Below, one piece after another: positions 50,492 to 59,324 of a stretch of 64,000 nt of DNA (positions are counted from its first letter, which is position 1; every line of letters begins with the position of its first letter). This stretch comes from Serratia marcescens (GTDB lineage: Bacteria; Pseudomonadota; Gammaproteobacteria; Enterobacterales; Enterobacteriaceae): contig NZ_VFMJ01000001.1 of the NCBI RefSeq assembly GCF_006715005.1, forward strand, positions 558,001 to 622,000, read 5' to 3'. Both the position numbers and the translations under genes were made by a program. The notes under the pieces were generated by a model. That model was not told the DNA's origin. It did not search any database and saw only the letters and a program-made list of their open reading frames with translations.

Positions 50492-52159
50492 ATGTGTGCA
50501 TGGAGGCTTGGCGCCTGGTCGCTATTATTAGCGTTTTGCAGCTCGGCGTGGTGCGCGGAAATCACCAGCCCTGCCGATCGCGACAGCATTACCCAACAGC
50601 AGAAAACGTTGCTGGAACAGGCCCAGCAGCAACGCGAGGCGCTGCAAAATAACGTTGAACTGCCGGCGTTACCGCTGCCTGAGCCGGCCGCCGCAGGGGC
50701 GGTTTGCCAACCGGTGCGGCAGATCGTTTTTCAGGGCGCCGAACATCTTTCCTGGTCGGTAAAAGAAAGCCTGGCCCGCCCGTATCAGGGGCGCTGCCTG
50801 ACGCTGGAGCACATCAACCGTCTGGTGCGCGAAACCACCAATGCTTATCTGCAACGCGGCTATGTCACTTCGCAGGCCTGGCTGCAGGAGCAGGATATCT
50901 CCCGCGGCGTGTTGACCGTCAGCGCCAGCGAAGGGCGAATCGAGTCCATCACGCAAAACGGTGAGCAGACGCTGGCGTTGAAGATGGCGTTTCCCGATCG
51001 GGTTGGTGACGTATTGAATCTGCGCGATATCGAGCAGGGCATGGAGCAGCTCAACCGCCTGCCGTCGCAACAGGTGACTATCGATATTCAACCTGGCGAG
51101 CAACCCGGCTTTTCCAAAGTGGTTTTGCTGCGCGGCGCCACGCGCGCACCGGTCTCTTTCTCTTTTGGGGCCGATAACAGCGGCCAGAAAAGCACTGGCA
51201 CCGGGCAGATGAACGCCGCCTTCTCGCTGGATAATCCGCTGCGTCTCGCCGATCAATGGTCGCTTTCCGCAGCGCGCAATAACGATTTCAGCCCGCATCA
51301 TCGCAGCCGTAGCCTGAACGGCAGCGTCACCTTACCCTATGGCTATTGGCTGTTCAGCTACCAGTATGCCTGGAACGACTTTTTCCAGCAGGTGCCGTTC
51401 AACGGTGCCGCTTACCGCTATCAGGGCAACAACCAGACCCAGCGTTTGGGCGCCAACCGCACGTTGCTGCGGGATAGCAAACGTAAGCTGGCCGTCGATA
51501 TCGGGCTGGCGCGGCGCACCACGGAAAATAGGCTGGCGGGGGAACGGTTGGGTGTCAGCAGCCCGACGCTCAGCATCGCCAGCCTGGGCCTCAATTACAG
51601 TGCGGTCGCGGGCGGCGGCTATATGACGCTGAACCCGACGGTAAGCCGCGGGCTGCACATGCTGGGCGCTACCGTCGACGATCCTGAGCGCAACGGGGCG
51701 CCGCGCAGCGAGTTCCGCAAGCTTGGCCTCAGCGCCAGTTATTTCTATCCGCTCGCACCCTCTCTCTACTACCTGACCTCGGCCTACGGACAAACCAGCG
51801 CAGACAACCTGTATGCCGGCGAGCGCATTTCCATCGGCGGGCAATACTCGGTGCGTGGCTTTAAAGAGCAGTACCTGACCGGTAATCGCGGCGCCTACTG
51901 GCGCAATGAACTCAACTGGCAATGGCGGACGTTGCCGGGGTTGGGGGCGCTTTCTTTGACCGGCGCGTTAGACGCCGGCTGGCTGCAGGGGCGCGCCGGG
52001 CAGATAGACGGCGGCAGCGTCGTTGGTGCGGCGCTGGGCACCACGTTAAGCGGCCGTTGGTTCAATCAGGCGATCACCGTTGGTAAATCGCTGACGCACC
52101 CAGACAGCCTGCAACCGGATCGTTGGGTGGCCTACTGGCAAGCCACCGTCACCTTATAA
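50492..52159 (+). CDS. cdiB: Two-partner secretion outer-membrane transporter (CdiB/TpsB, FhaC-ShlB family)
   Basis: This 555-residue TpsB has a signal peptide MCAWRLGAWSLLLAFCSSAWCA, a Gln-rich linker helix (residues 33-55), POTRA domains (about 70-225, including QIVFQGAEHLSWSVKESLARP and INRLVRETTNAYLQRGYVTS) and a 16-strand barrel. The barrel carries the conserved lid motif VRGF at 454-457. It exports the TpsA partner through the outer membrane in an unfolded state. cdiA follows after 60 bp. The ATG lies in an AT-rich leader without a strong ribosome site. ShlB-type hemolysin transporters are the alternative; the downstream toxin structure favours CdiB. Confidence 0.9.
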   Translation: MCAWRLGAWSLLLAFCSSAWCAEITSPADRDSITQQQKTLLEQAQQQREALQNNVELPALPLPEPAAAGAVCQPVRQIVFQGAEHLSWSVKESLARPYQGRCLTLEHINRLVRETTNAYLQRGYVTSQAWLQEQDISRGVLTVSASEGRIESITQNGEQTLALKMAFPDRVGDVLNLRDIEQGMEQLNRLPSQQVTIDIQPGEQPGFSKVVLLRGATRAPVSFSFGADNSGQKSTGTGQMNAAFSLDNPLRLADQWSLSAARNNDFSPHHRSRSLNGSVTLPYGYWLFSYQYAWNDFFQQVPFNGAAYRYQGNNQTQRLGANRTLLRDSKRKLAVDIGLARRTTENRLAGERLGVSSPTLSIASLGLNYSAVAGGGYMTLNPTVSRGLHMLGATVDDPERNGAPRSEFRKLGLSASYFYPLAPSLYYLTSAYGQTSADNLYAGERISIGGQYSVRGFKEQYLTGNRGAYWRNELNWQWRTLPGLGALSLTGALDAGWLQGRAGQIDGGSVVGAALGTTLSGRWFNQAITVGKSLTHPDSLQPDRWVAYWQATVTL

Positions 52160-52219
52160 CGCCAGCACACAGCAGGAGCGCCTCGGCGTTCAAAACAACA
52201 TCCTTTCGAAGGAATGAAT

Positions 52220-55200
52220 ATGGATAAGCTCAACCCTCCGTTGGCGCGCGGCGCCAGCTATTTGCTGATCTACCTGACGGCTTTCCAGCCGTTGCACCCG
52301 GCGTTCGCCGCCGGCATTACCGCCGCCAACGGCAATACGCAGGTGGTTATCAAGCCGGGCGACGTGCCGGTGGTGAATATTGCCACGCCGAACGGTGCGG
52401 GCATCTCCCACAACACCTATAAAGATTTCAACGTTGGGCCACAGGGCGCCGTGTTGAATAACGCCACTCACGGCGGCAAAACGCAGCTGGGCGTGGAGAT
52501 CTACAGCGCGCAGGGCAACACCTACCTGAAGGGAAAACCGGCGGAGTTGATCATCAACGAGGTGATCGGCGGCAGTCGTTCCGAGCTGCAGGGCAAGCTC
52601 GAGGTGTTCGGCAACAAGGCCAATGTGATGATCGCCAACCCGAATGGCATCACCTGCGACGGCTGCGGCTTTATCAACGCGCCGGGCGTGACGCTGACCA
52701 CCGGCAAACCGCAGTTCGACAAGCAGGGCGCGCTGGAAGCGCTGGAGGTGAAAAAAGGCGGCGTCACCATCGGCGGCAAAGGGCTGGACGGCAGCGGCGC
52801 CGACTATGTCGATATCATCAGCCGCGCCACCGAGCTGAACGGCAAAATCAACGCACAAAATCTGTCGCTGACCCAGGGCGCCAACCGCATTAGCTTCAAG
52901 GACGCCAGCATCAAACCGATCGCCGGTGAAGGCGCAAAACCTGTGCTGGCGGTGGATACCAAGGCGCTGGGCGGCATGTACGCCAACAAAATCCGCCTGG
53001 TGGCCAATGAGGATGGGGTGGGGGTGAACCTGAAAGACCTCACCAGCAAACAGCGGGATATTACGCTGAGCGTTAACGGTAACCTGGTGCTTAACGGCAC
53101 CACGCACAGCAAAGGTGACCTCAATGTCAGCGCCAAGGAATTGCACATTACGCCAGGCGCTGTCGTGCAGGCGGACGGCAACGCCACGCTGGCAGCAACG
53201 ACGCTAGTGAATGACGGGCAAACCAGCACCAGTGGCGATATGCGTATCTTTGGCGACCATATCCGCAACGCCGGGGAAAATGCCAAGCTGCACGCCAATA
53301 AAAATATGTGGATCCAAAAGGATGCGCAGGGCAACAAGGCTAAATCCGTCGAGAACCGTTCGGCGAAAATCCTGACCAACAGCGGCGATTTGGTGATACG
53401 TGCCGAACAGGTTCGCAATAAAAGAGATGTCGAGAGTATTAGTAAAACCAAGCTAATACCGACATCAACTGATAAAAATATGCAAGTGGCGAATGTCATG
53501 GCAGAAACCGGTGATTATCCGGTAATTATTACCGCTGAGTTGACGTCGCCATTACCTGAAAAATGGTTTGGAAAAGCGGATTTTAGCAATATTGAGCGGG
53601 GGGTATTGGTTAACGACCAGCAGACTCGGTTTGATGTGGAGGGAAGTTCAGCACCTGCAGAGATCTCTTCTGGTAAGCACCTTTATATCTATGGAGATGA
53701 ATTAGATAATAATAACAGTGTGTTGAGTGCTAATTTAGACCTTATTTTGACGGGTCAGCGCTTTGTCAATACGCAAACTTCCACAGGCACGTTATTGAAT
53801 TACATTCGCTATATTCCTGATGAAAAAGCCAATAAAGAAAATGGGGGAGTGACATTTAATCCATTAACGGCAAAAGAGTTACGTATAACCAATTACTTTA
53901 CCCGAGGTGATAGTGTTCAAGCTTGGCATTCTGTAGGCTACGTTTTACAGCGTATCAGTTTAAGTGCTGGAAAAAGTTTGGTGGCGGATTTCAAAGATAA
54001 AATAGAGATAAAAAACCAAACGCCAGAAGAAAATAAACCCTATGAAGTGAGAGCATTACAACGTCCTGAAACCTTAAAGGCGCAGAACATTTTTCTGCAT
54101 GCTGCGAATATCATCAATACTGACATAATTCGTGCTGACGGCAATATCACCGCGATTGCCGAAGATCGGATTGTTCTTGGGCAAGGCATTTTGGCCGCCG
54201 GAAAAGAACTGTCTCTGACGGCAGTCAACGCTATCGACGCATGGCAAAGTGAGCTGAAAGGGCAGGACGTCACGTTAAACGCCAAAAACGGTGATATAAA
54301 AATACATTCCAGTGAGAAACCTCATTACTTCCGCCCTGACGGCTCTCGCTGGTTGGGCAGCCTTGAGGCTTCACGCGATTTGTCTCTCACGGCTGGCAGC
54401 ACCATTACGTTGCTGAATACGCTGTTGGCGCCGCAAAGCCGCAATATCGCTATGACGGCTAACGGCAGCATTGCCATCGTCAAAAACAGCGCGTTGTTGG
54501 AGGGGCCGCTATTAGGGGGGCCGGTTTCTCCGGCTAAACGGCAAGAATATTTCAACCAACTGTTGGCCAGTGGCCAAATGAGGGCAACGGGTTCGGTGCT
54601 GCTTAATAGCGGTGGCTATCTGGCGCTACGCGGCACCAAGATTAATGCGGACAAGGACGTTACGCTGTTAGCCGCCCATAACGCCGATCTTAATTACCGT
54701 GAACTTGACGGCCGATTCAATGCGCTTTTCCCTGTGTCCCGCACGCCTGAACTGGGCAGCCGGGTACACGCCGGCGGCAATTTGCTGATTAACTCGGCTC
54801 GCGACATCGGCACCCAGGGCGGCGCGCTTTCCGCTAACGGCAACATCACGTTGCTGGCCGGGCAGAATCTATGGTTATCGAATCTGGCCTATTCCGCCAT
54901 TGATGCCGCCAACGACAACAATAAAGACGACCGCCATGTGGTCACTACTCTCAGCGCCGGGAAAAACCTGACCGCGGCGGCGAATAACCAACTGCTGACT
55001 TACGGCGCCAGGTTGACTTCGGGCGCCAATATGACGCTATCCTCCGGCGGTGATATGCGCTTCGAGGCGGTGCAAAACCACACTTACCGAGAAGGTGGCA
55101 ACGAATTTACCGAAACTCGCACCCAGCAAGGGACCGAGCTGAATGCCGGCGGCCTTATGGCGGTGATTTCCGGCGGCAGCATTCTCTTTCAGGCCACCAA

Positions 55201-58200
55201 ACTCCTGTCTAAGGGACAACTTGGACAGATAGGTATTTCTATTGACCTTTCTGGGGTTGACTCTGCATTTTCAATGGCTGAACGCCGGGTTCAGGAGGCT
55301 AGGCAGCGACTTGAACAGACGATAAATAATAGGTCTAAGACCGAAAACCAACTAAATGCAAGTAAACACGCATTGGGTAGCGCACGTCAGCACCCTGATA
55401 CCTTGTCGTTATTTGATGCTGCCGCACATCCAATTACGTCATCATCATCCCGGTTCGTTTCAGTGCCGGTTTATAGCGGAGGGGGCGTTCACTTTGACGC
55501 TTCGGCATTGATTGATAATCAGGCACACCTCGAGCGGTTATTACGAGAAGGGGGCCGGGCGTTTGTTAATAATGTCCTTCAATGGGGAGATGTCACTGCA
55601 CCGACTCAAGACGGCGTCAAAGTCGGTAACGCGATAAAAGAAGCGACCATAGAAGAATATGACAAGATTCGTCAGCGTTTAATAGACCGCCAGAATGCGA
55701 TAAATAACGCGCAAAGTGCGCTAAATGCATCCCAACATGCATTTGACCAGGCCCAGCAGCAGACTCTACAACAGACGAAAGAAAAAAATGATGCCGAAAA
55801 TCAACTTAACGTGGCTCTGGCAGCAAAACAGCGCCAACATGATGCGGAAAGACAACGTAAAGAGCAGGAAGATGCTCGAAATCGTGAACTGGCGATCCGC
55901 ACCGGTTCCTTGGATATCGCCGCCAAGGGCGGCTATCTCTACGCCCAGGCGATGGAAGAGTCCAGCCACTACGAGAAAAAGGAAACCAAGCGCAAATGGT
56001 GGGGCAAGAAAACCGAGGTTAAGCAGACCCGCCATGACGTGACCAACAAGGTTACCGAGTTTACCGCCGCCGGCAATATCACGCTGATGAGCCGCGACGA
56101 CAGCACCTATGAAGCCAGCAAAATCGCCGCCGGGCAAAACGCGCGCCTGACCAGCTCCCGTGGACAGGTTAACTTCCGCGCGGTGAAAAACACCTCTTTC
56201 GAACAGACCGTCAGCAATTCGAAAGGCTTCTTTATCAAGCAGGCCAATAAAGGGTACGAAGACAATAAGTGGGTGCTGCCGAGCATCCATACCGGTGGCG
56301 CCTTGACCGTAGAGGCCGCCAAGGGTGTTAACGCCGATGTGAAGGTGAAAAACGGCCAGGCGCTGCAAAGCGCCATCGATGCCCTGGGCAATACGCCGGG
56401 CACCACCTGGGTCAAAGATCTGAACAAGCGCAACGACGTGCAGTGGAGCAAGGTCAAAGACGCTTACGACAGCTGGGATTACAAGAGCCAGCACCTGAAC
56501 CCGGCGGTGGCGGCGGTGATCGCCATTGCGGCCGCGGCGGTGACCGCAGGCAGTTCACTGGCGGCCACGGCGGCCTCCAGCGTTTCCGGCGCCGTGGGCG
56601 GCGGGGTGGTAACCAGCGGCGCGGTCACGGCCGGGATGTCTTCTCTGGCCTCCCAGGCGGCGGTCGCGCTGGTTGAGAATCAAGGCAACCTGTCGAAAAC
56701 GCTGCAGGCGCTGGGCAGCAATGAAAACGTCAGGGCGACCGCCACGGCGATGGCGATCGGCGGAGCGCTCAACGGCTTCGACAGCGCGATGGGCTGGAGC
56801 AAGGATGCGGCGGGCAAACCGCTCAATCCAAATAACGTCAAACTGCCGCAGCTGAGCAACGGCGACTGGAGCAAAGTGGCGCAGCGGGTGGCCGGGCAAT
56901 CGGTCATCAGCTCCAGCCTGAATACCGCCATCAATGGCGGCAGCTTCAAGGACAACCTGACCAATGCGCTGCTGGCGAACATCGGCAGCCAGGTTCAGGC
57001 CGAGGGCGCCAACCTGATTGGGGATAACGGTCAGGTTCTTGATATACCGGGCCGGGCCGTAAGCCATGCCGTTCTGGCGGGCATCAGCGCGGAAATCGGC
57101 AAGGGGAATGCCAAAGGCGCGGCGGCAGGGGCGCTGGCGGCGGAGCTGGCCGGGGTGATCATCAATGATAATCTGGTCAGAAGTGAAGGCTGGCAAGAGC
57201 GTCAGGCTCAAATCAGCCGCGTAGCGGGCGCCTTTGCAGGGGCCATCGTAACCGCCAAAGCCGCAGGTGCCACCAGCGGTGCAAATGCGGGTGAGTTTGT
57301 CGAGCGTTTCAATCGACAGCTGCACCAGGAAGAACTCAACGCCATTAAAGCGTTGGCTAAGGGCGACAAGGAAAAAGAAGCGCGTCTGATGGCCGCATCC
57401 TGCCGAAAAGTCGCCTGCACCACGCAGGAAGCGCTAAACTCAGATGAGCGCAAGCAGTTTGAAGCCCTGATGAATAAGTATCCGTCAACGCGGGATGAAG
57501 ACGGCCTTATTGCCAACTACTGGGTACAAAAAGAGCGTCAGCGCTTCGGCAACTATCCGGTGTTTGCCGGCTATGACAGCGAAAAGTTATTCACGTATGA
57601 TTTGGGCGACCAGATAACCGACGGCCAGCTGTTTGCTCGCAACCAGCAGATAGAACAAATCAGCAAGTTGACCGGGTGGTCGCCGGACTGGGTGAATGCC
57701 TCGGTGATGGCGGTCTCTATTGCCAACACATTTGCCGGTATGGGTAAAGCAAACGTCGGCAACCAATACCTGTCATCCAAATTGGTAGGCCCAACCAGCG
57801 CCTGGAAAGGGTATCTGGTCAATGAGAAGACGGTTCAGCAGGCTGCTGCATTCAAAAACCAGGTTACAGAACTGAGGGCTGGTCTACCATCAGACTGGAA
57901 ACGTGGTGGCAACGTTGCCGTGGCCAATATTGATATATCTGGAATGCCAAAGACACTTGCGGGTCACAATCTCATAAATGTTGAAGGGAAAGGTTTTGTT
58001 GGAAAGGGAAAAGAAAATTTCAAATATGAGACTTTGCTTACTGATGATGGTAGACCAGTACCAAGACGTATAGACTCTGAATATAAAATATTGGATAACT
58101 TAGCTGATAAATTAGGAAGTAATTATTCTGCTAAAGGTTCTGTTACTATTTTTACAGAAAAACCTGCCTGCGACAGTTGCTTGGGCGTTGTTAAACAATT

Positions 58201-58279
58201 CGAGAGTAGGTACCCTGGGGTGAAAATTAACGTTTTGGACAATAACGGAGTGCGTTTGATTCCGGGAAGAGGTAAATAA
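52220..58279 (+). CDS. cdiA: Contact-dependent inhibition exoprotein CdiA with C-terminal deaminase-like toxin
   Basis: The 2019-residue TpsA protein starts at 52220: AAGGA is 6 bases before this ATG and 0 bases before the ATG at 52214. Domains: signal peptide to about residue 30; TPS secretion domain (35-300) with NPNGITCDGCGF near 140-151; AT-rich insert of unlike codon use (about 393-630); FHA-type repeats (640-990); coiled-coil insert (about 1010-1225); ESSHYEKKETK repeat block (about 1240); hydrophobic pretoxin segment (1425-1465) and pretoxin region to about 1880. The toxin tip (about 1880-2019) carries a deaminase-like zinc site Asp1952-Ser-Glu1954 plus Pro-Ala-Cys1984-x-x-Cys1987. The tip is AT-rich and probably exchanged. 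The target (nucleic acid or nucleotide) is unknown. Confidence 0.9.
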   Translation: MDKLNPPLARGASYLLIYLTAFQPLHPAFAAGITAANGNTQVVIKPGDVPVVNIATPNGAGISHNTYKDFNVGPQGAVLNNATHGGKTQLGVEIYSAQGNTYLKGKPAELIINEVIGGSRSELQGKLEVFGNKANVMIANPNGITCDGCGFINAPGVTLTTGKPQFDKQGALEALEVKKGGVTIGGKGLDGSGADYVDIISRATELNGKINAQNLSLTQGANRISFKDASIKPIAGEGAKPVLAVDTKALGGMYANKIRLVANEDGVGVNLKDLTSKQRDITLSVNGNLVLNGTTHSKGDLNVSAKELHITPGAVVQADGNATLAATTLVNDGQTSTSGDMRIFGDHIRNAGENAKLHANKNMWIQKDAQGNKAKSVENRSAKILTNSGDLVIRAEQVRNKRDVESISKTKLIPTSTDKNMQVANVMAETGDYPVIITAELTSPLPEKWFGKADFSNIERGVLVNDQQTRFDVEGSSAPAEISSGKHLYIYGDELDNNNSVLSANLDLILTGQRFVNTQTSTGTLLNYIRYIPDEKANKENGGVTFNPLTAKELRITNYFTRGDSVQAWHSVGYVLQRISLSAGKSLVADFKDKIEIKNQTPEENKPYEVRALQRPETLKAQNIFLHAANIINTDIIRADGNITAIAEDRIVLGQGILAAGKELSLTAVNAIDAWQSELKGQDVTLNAKNGDIKIHSSEKPHYFRPDGSRWLGSLEASRDLSLTAGSTITLLNTLLAPQSRNIAMTANGSIAIVKNSALLEGPLLGGPVSPAKRQEYFNQLLASGQMRATGSVLLNSGGYLALRGTKINADKDVTLLAAHNADLNYRELDGRFNALFPVSRTPELGSRVHAGGNLLINSARDIGTQGGALSANGNITLLAGQNLWLSNLAYSAIDAANDNNKDDRHVVTTLSAGKNLTAAANNQLLTYGARLTSGANMTLSSGGDMRFEAVQNHTYREGGNEFTETRTQQGTELNAGGLMAVISGGSILFQATKLLSKGQLGQIGISIDLSGVDSAFSMAERRVQEARQRLEQTINNRSKTENQLNASKHALGSARQHPDTLSLFDAAAHPITSSSSRFVSVPVYSGGGVHFDASALIDNQAHLERLLREGGRAFVNNVLQWGDVTAPTQDGVKVGNAIKEATIEEYDKIRQRLIDRQNAINNAQSALNASQHAFDQAQQQTLQQTKEKNDAENQLNVALAAKQRQHDAERQRKEQEDARNRELAIRTGSLDIAAKGGYLYAQAMEESSHYEKKETKRKWWGKKTEVKQTRHDVTNKVTEFTAAGNITLMSRDDSTYEASKIAAGQNARLTSSRGQVNFRAVKNTSFEQTVSNSKGFFIKQANKGYEDNKWVLPSIHTGGALTVEAAKGVNADVKVKNGQALQSAIDALGNTPGTTWVKDLNKRNDVQWSKVKDAYDSWDYKSQHLNPAVAAVIAIAAAAVTAGSSLAATAASSVSGAVGGGVVTSGAVTAGMSSLASQAAVALVENQGNLSKTLQALGSNENVRATATAMAIGGALNGFDSAMGWSKDAAGKPLNPNNVKLPQLSNGDWSKVAQRVAGQSVISSSLNTAINGGSFKDNLTNALLANIGSQVQAEGANLIGDNGQVLDIPGRAVSHAVLAGISAEIGKGNAKGAAAGALAAELAGVIINDNLVRSEGWQERQAQISRVAGAFAGAIVTAKAAGATSGANAGEFVERFNRQLHQEELNAIKALAKGDKEKEARLMAASCRKVACTTQEALNSDERKQFEALMNKYPSTRDEDGLIANYWVQKERQRFGNYPVFAGYDSEKLFTYDLGDQITDGQLFARNQQIEQISKLTGWSPDWVNASVMAVSIANTFAGMGKANVGNQYLSSKLVGPTSAWKGYLVNEKTVQQAAAFKNQVTELRAGLPSDWKRGGNVAVANIDISGMPKTLAGHNLINVEGKGFVGKGKENFKYETLLTDDGRPVPRRIDSEYKILDNLADKLGSNYSAKGSVTIFTEKPACDSCLGVVKQFESRYPGVKINVLDNNGVRLIPGRGK
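56802..57044 (+). repeat. Conserved pretoxin segment, intact copy inside cdiA
   Basis: This 243-bp segment of cdiA (DAAGKPLNPNNVKLPQ to NGQVLD) is repeated at 58798-59039 with over 90% visible identity. It is the likely homology arm for recombinational swapping of toxin tips. Confidence 0.9.
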
Positions 58280-58281
58280 CA

Positions 58282-58656
58282 ATGAGTGTGATGAATTATG
58301 ATGAGATAAGAAATAGCTTTGCCCATTCAAGTTACGTTTATTGCAGGGAGATAATTGACCTATTGAAAGATGGGGATAACCATGGGGTTTGTGATACATC
58401 TGATCAGGCGTTTGCGTATGAGTCATTAGAAGGTTCGTTTGAAGAACCTATAGAATGCCTCATGCTTGAGCTAGTGACGCTCATCTTTATGGCTGGTCGA
58501 TGTAGTGATAAAACAGTAAAGTTCCACACAGATATCATATTAAAAATTTTATCCGAAAATGATTTATTCGAAATGCTTAAGGATGTAACTGAAGATGAAA
58601 AAAACGAAATTTTAAACGATCTTCGATTGCTTGGCTTTATCGATATGCCTGAATAA
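58282..58656 (+). CDS. cdiI: CDI immunity protein (cognate to the cdiA deaminase tip)
   Basis: This acidic 124-residue protein has no recognised family. The ATG is 2 bp after the cdiA stop, with a purine-rich ribosome site (GGAAGAGG) inside the end of cdiA, so expression is coupled. Position, small size, acidity (C-terminal DVTEDEKNEIL) and low GC matching the toxin tip argue for the immunity partner. No signal or membrane segment is seen, fitting cytosolic neutralisation. The function is inferred from context alone. Confidence 0.75.
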   Translation: MSVMNYDEIRNSFAHSSYVYCREIIDLLKDGDNHGVCDTSDQAFAYESLEGSFEEPIECLMLELVTLIFMAGRCSDKTVKFHTDIILKILSENDLFEMLKDVTEDEKNEILNDLRLLGFIDMPE

Positions 58657-58689
58657 AAGGATGCTCGTGTGGATTTATGTGTTTTGTCT

Positions 58690-58731
58690 ATCGTCTGGAT
58701 CCATGACAGCGGCTATGAAGATTGGATCTAA
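58690..58731 (+). pseudogene. 3' remnant of a DUF596-type immunity gene
   Basis: The last 13 codons before TAA (58729-58731) read IVWIHDSGYEDWI, matching the end of the intact DUF596 gene nearby (LVWIHENGYQDWT, ending at 60253). No upstream part of such a gene is in frame here. This is a deletion scar of an earlier toxin/immunity cassette. Confidence 0.7.
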
Positions 58732-58742
58732 CCCGCACACAG

Positions 58743-58770
58743 AAACGGCTCTTCGGAGCCGTTTTCTCTT
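58743..58770 (+). terminator. Tetraloop terminator, copy 1
   Basis: AAACGGCTC-TTCG-GAGCCGTTT with following T-rich sequence; the same hairpin occurs at 59677-59700. Confidence 0.88.
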
Positions 58771-58797
58771 TATGTTGTATTCCATATAAACGCCGAT

Positions 58798-59039
58798 AGG
58801 ACGCGGCGGGCAAACCGTTCAATCCAAACAACGTCAAACTGCCGCAGCTGAGCAACGGCGACTGGAGCAAGGTGGCGCAGGGGTGGCTGGGCAATCGGTC
58901 ATCAGCTCCAGCCTGAATACCGCCATCAATGGCGGCAGCTTCAAAGACAACCTGACCAATGCACTGCTGGCGAACATCGGCAGCCAGGTTCAGGCCGAGG
59001 GAGCTAATTTGATTGCGGATAACGGTCAGGTTCTCGATA
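58798..59039 (+). repeat. Displaced copy of the cdiA pretoxin segment
   Basis: This 242-bp copy of cdiA 56802-57044 has scattered substitutions and one missing C in the stretch after GTGGCGCAG (near 58880), which shifts the frame. It joins directly to the orphan toxin tip at GGTTCTCGAT. It marks the orphan module as derived from a former cdiA 3' end. Confidence 0.9.
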
Positions 59040-59324
59040 AAAACAGTTGATGGACGCCAATACGCACGTATAGGTGATCGTCTTTACTCTCAACATGCCG
59101 TTGACAGAATGCAACCAACAAGCTTAGGTTCCCCAGCAGGAACCATTGGACCTGGAAAAAACATTTCGCCAAATATAGTTGAACATGTAATTAAAACAGG
59201 TGTTACTGAAACAAGCATATCCAATGGTATTCAAAGGACAATTTATCGGGCTGGTGACATTGGTGTGGTTACTGAAAACAATGGTAACATCATAATCACA
59301 ATTCTTCGTAGGAGTGAGAAATGA
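58798..59324 (+). pseudogene. Orphan cdiA C-terminal module (cdiA-CT o1), frameshifted
   Basis: The conserved pretoxin copy is followed by a toxin tip reading DGRQYARIGDRLYSQHAVDRM to the stop at 59324. The tip's HAVDRM and ISPNIVEHVIKTG patterns resemble DUF4258-like RNase-type domains (tentative). The repeat has a 1-base deletion near 58880. An A5 run at 59039-59043 has one base too many, so the two shifts cancel; each alone leads to stops. There is no start codon, ribosome site or secretion domain. The tip ORF alone is open from about 59013, and its TGA overlaps the immunity gene by 4 bp. Confidence 0.8.

Noticed and set aside
50293-50652. Plus-strand ORF of 119 codons overlapping the start of cdiB
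   Set aside because: It runs through the pstB terminator and the cdi promoter and is out of frame with the signal peptide of CdiB.
50492-58279. Interpretation as the ShlB/ShlA hemolysin operon
   Set aside because: The exoprotein is about 2019 residues rather than about 1600, has a pretoxin segment and an AT-rich deaminase-like tip followed by an immunity gene and orphan cassettes, all typical of CdiA.
58688-58894. Minus-strand ORF across the displaced cdiA segment
   Set aside because: Shadow of the repeat in the opposite frame; the mirrored ORF also exists over the intact cdiA copy.
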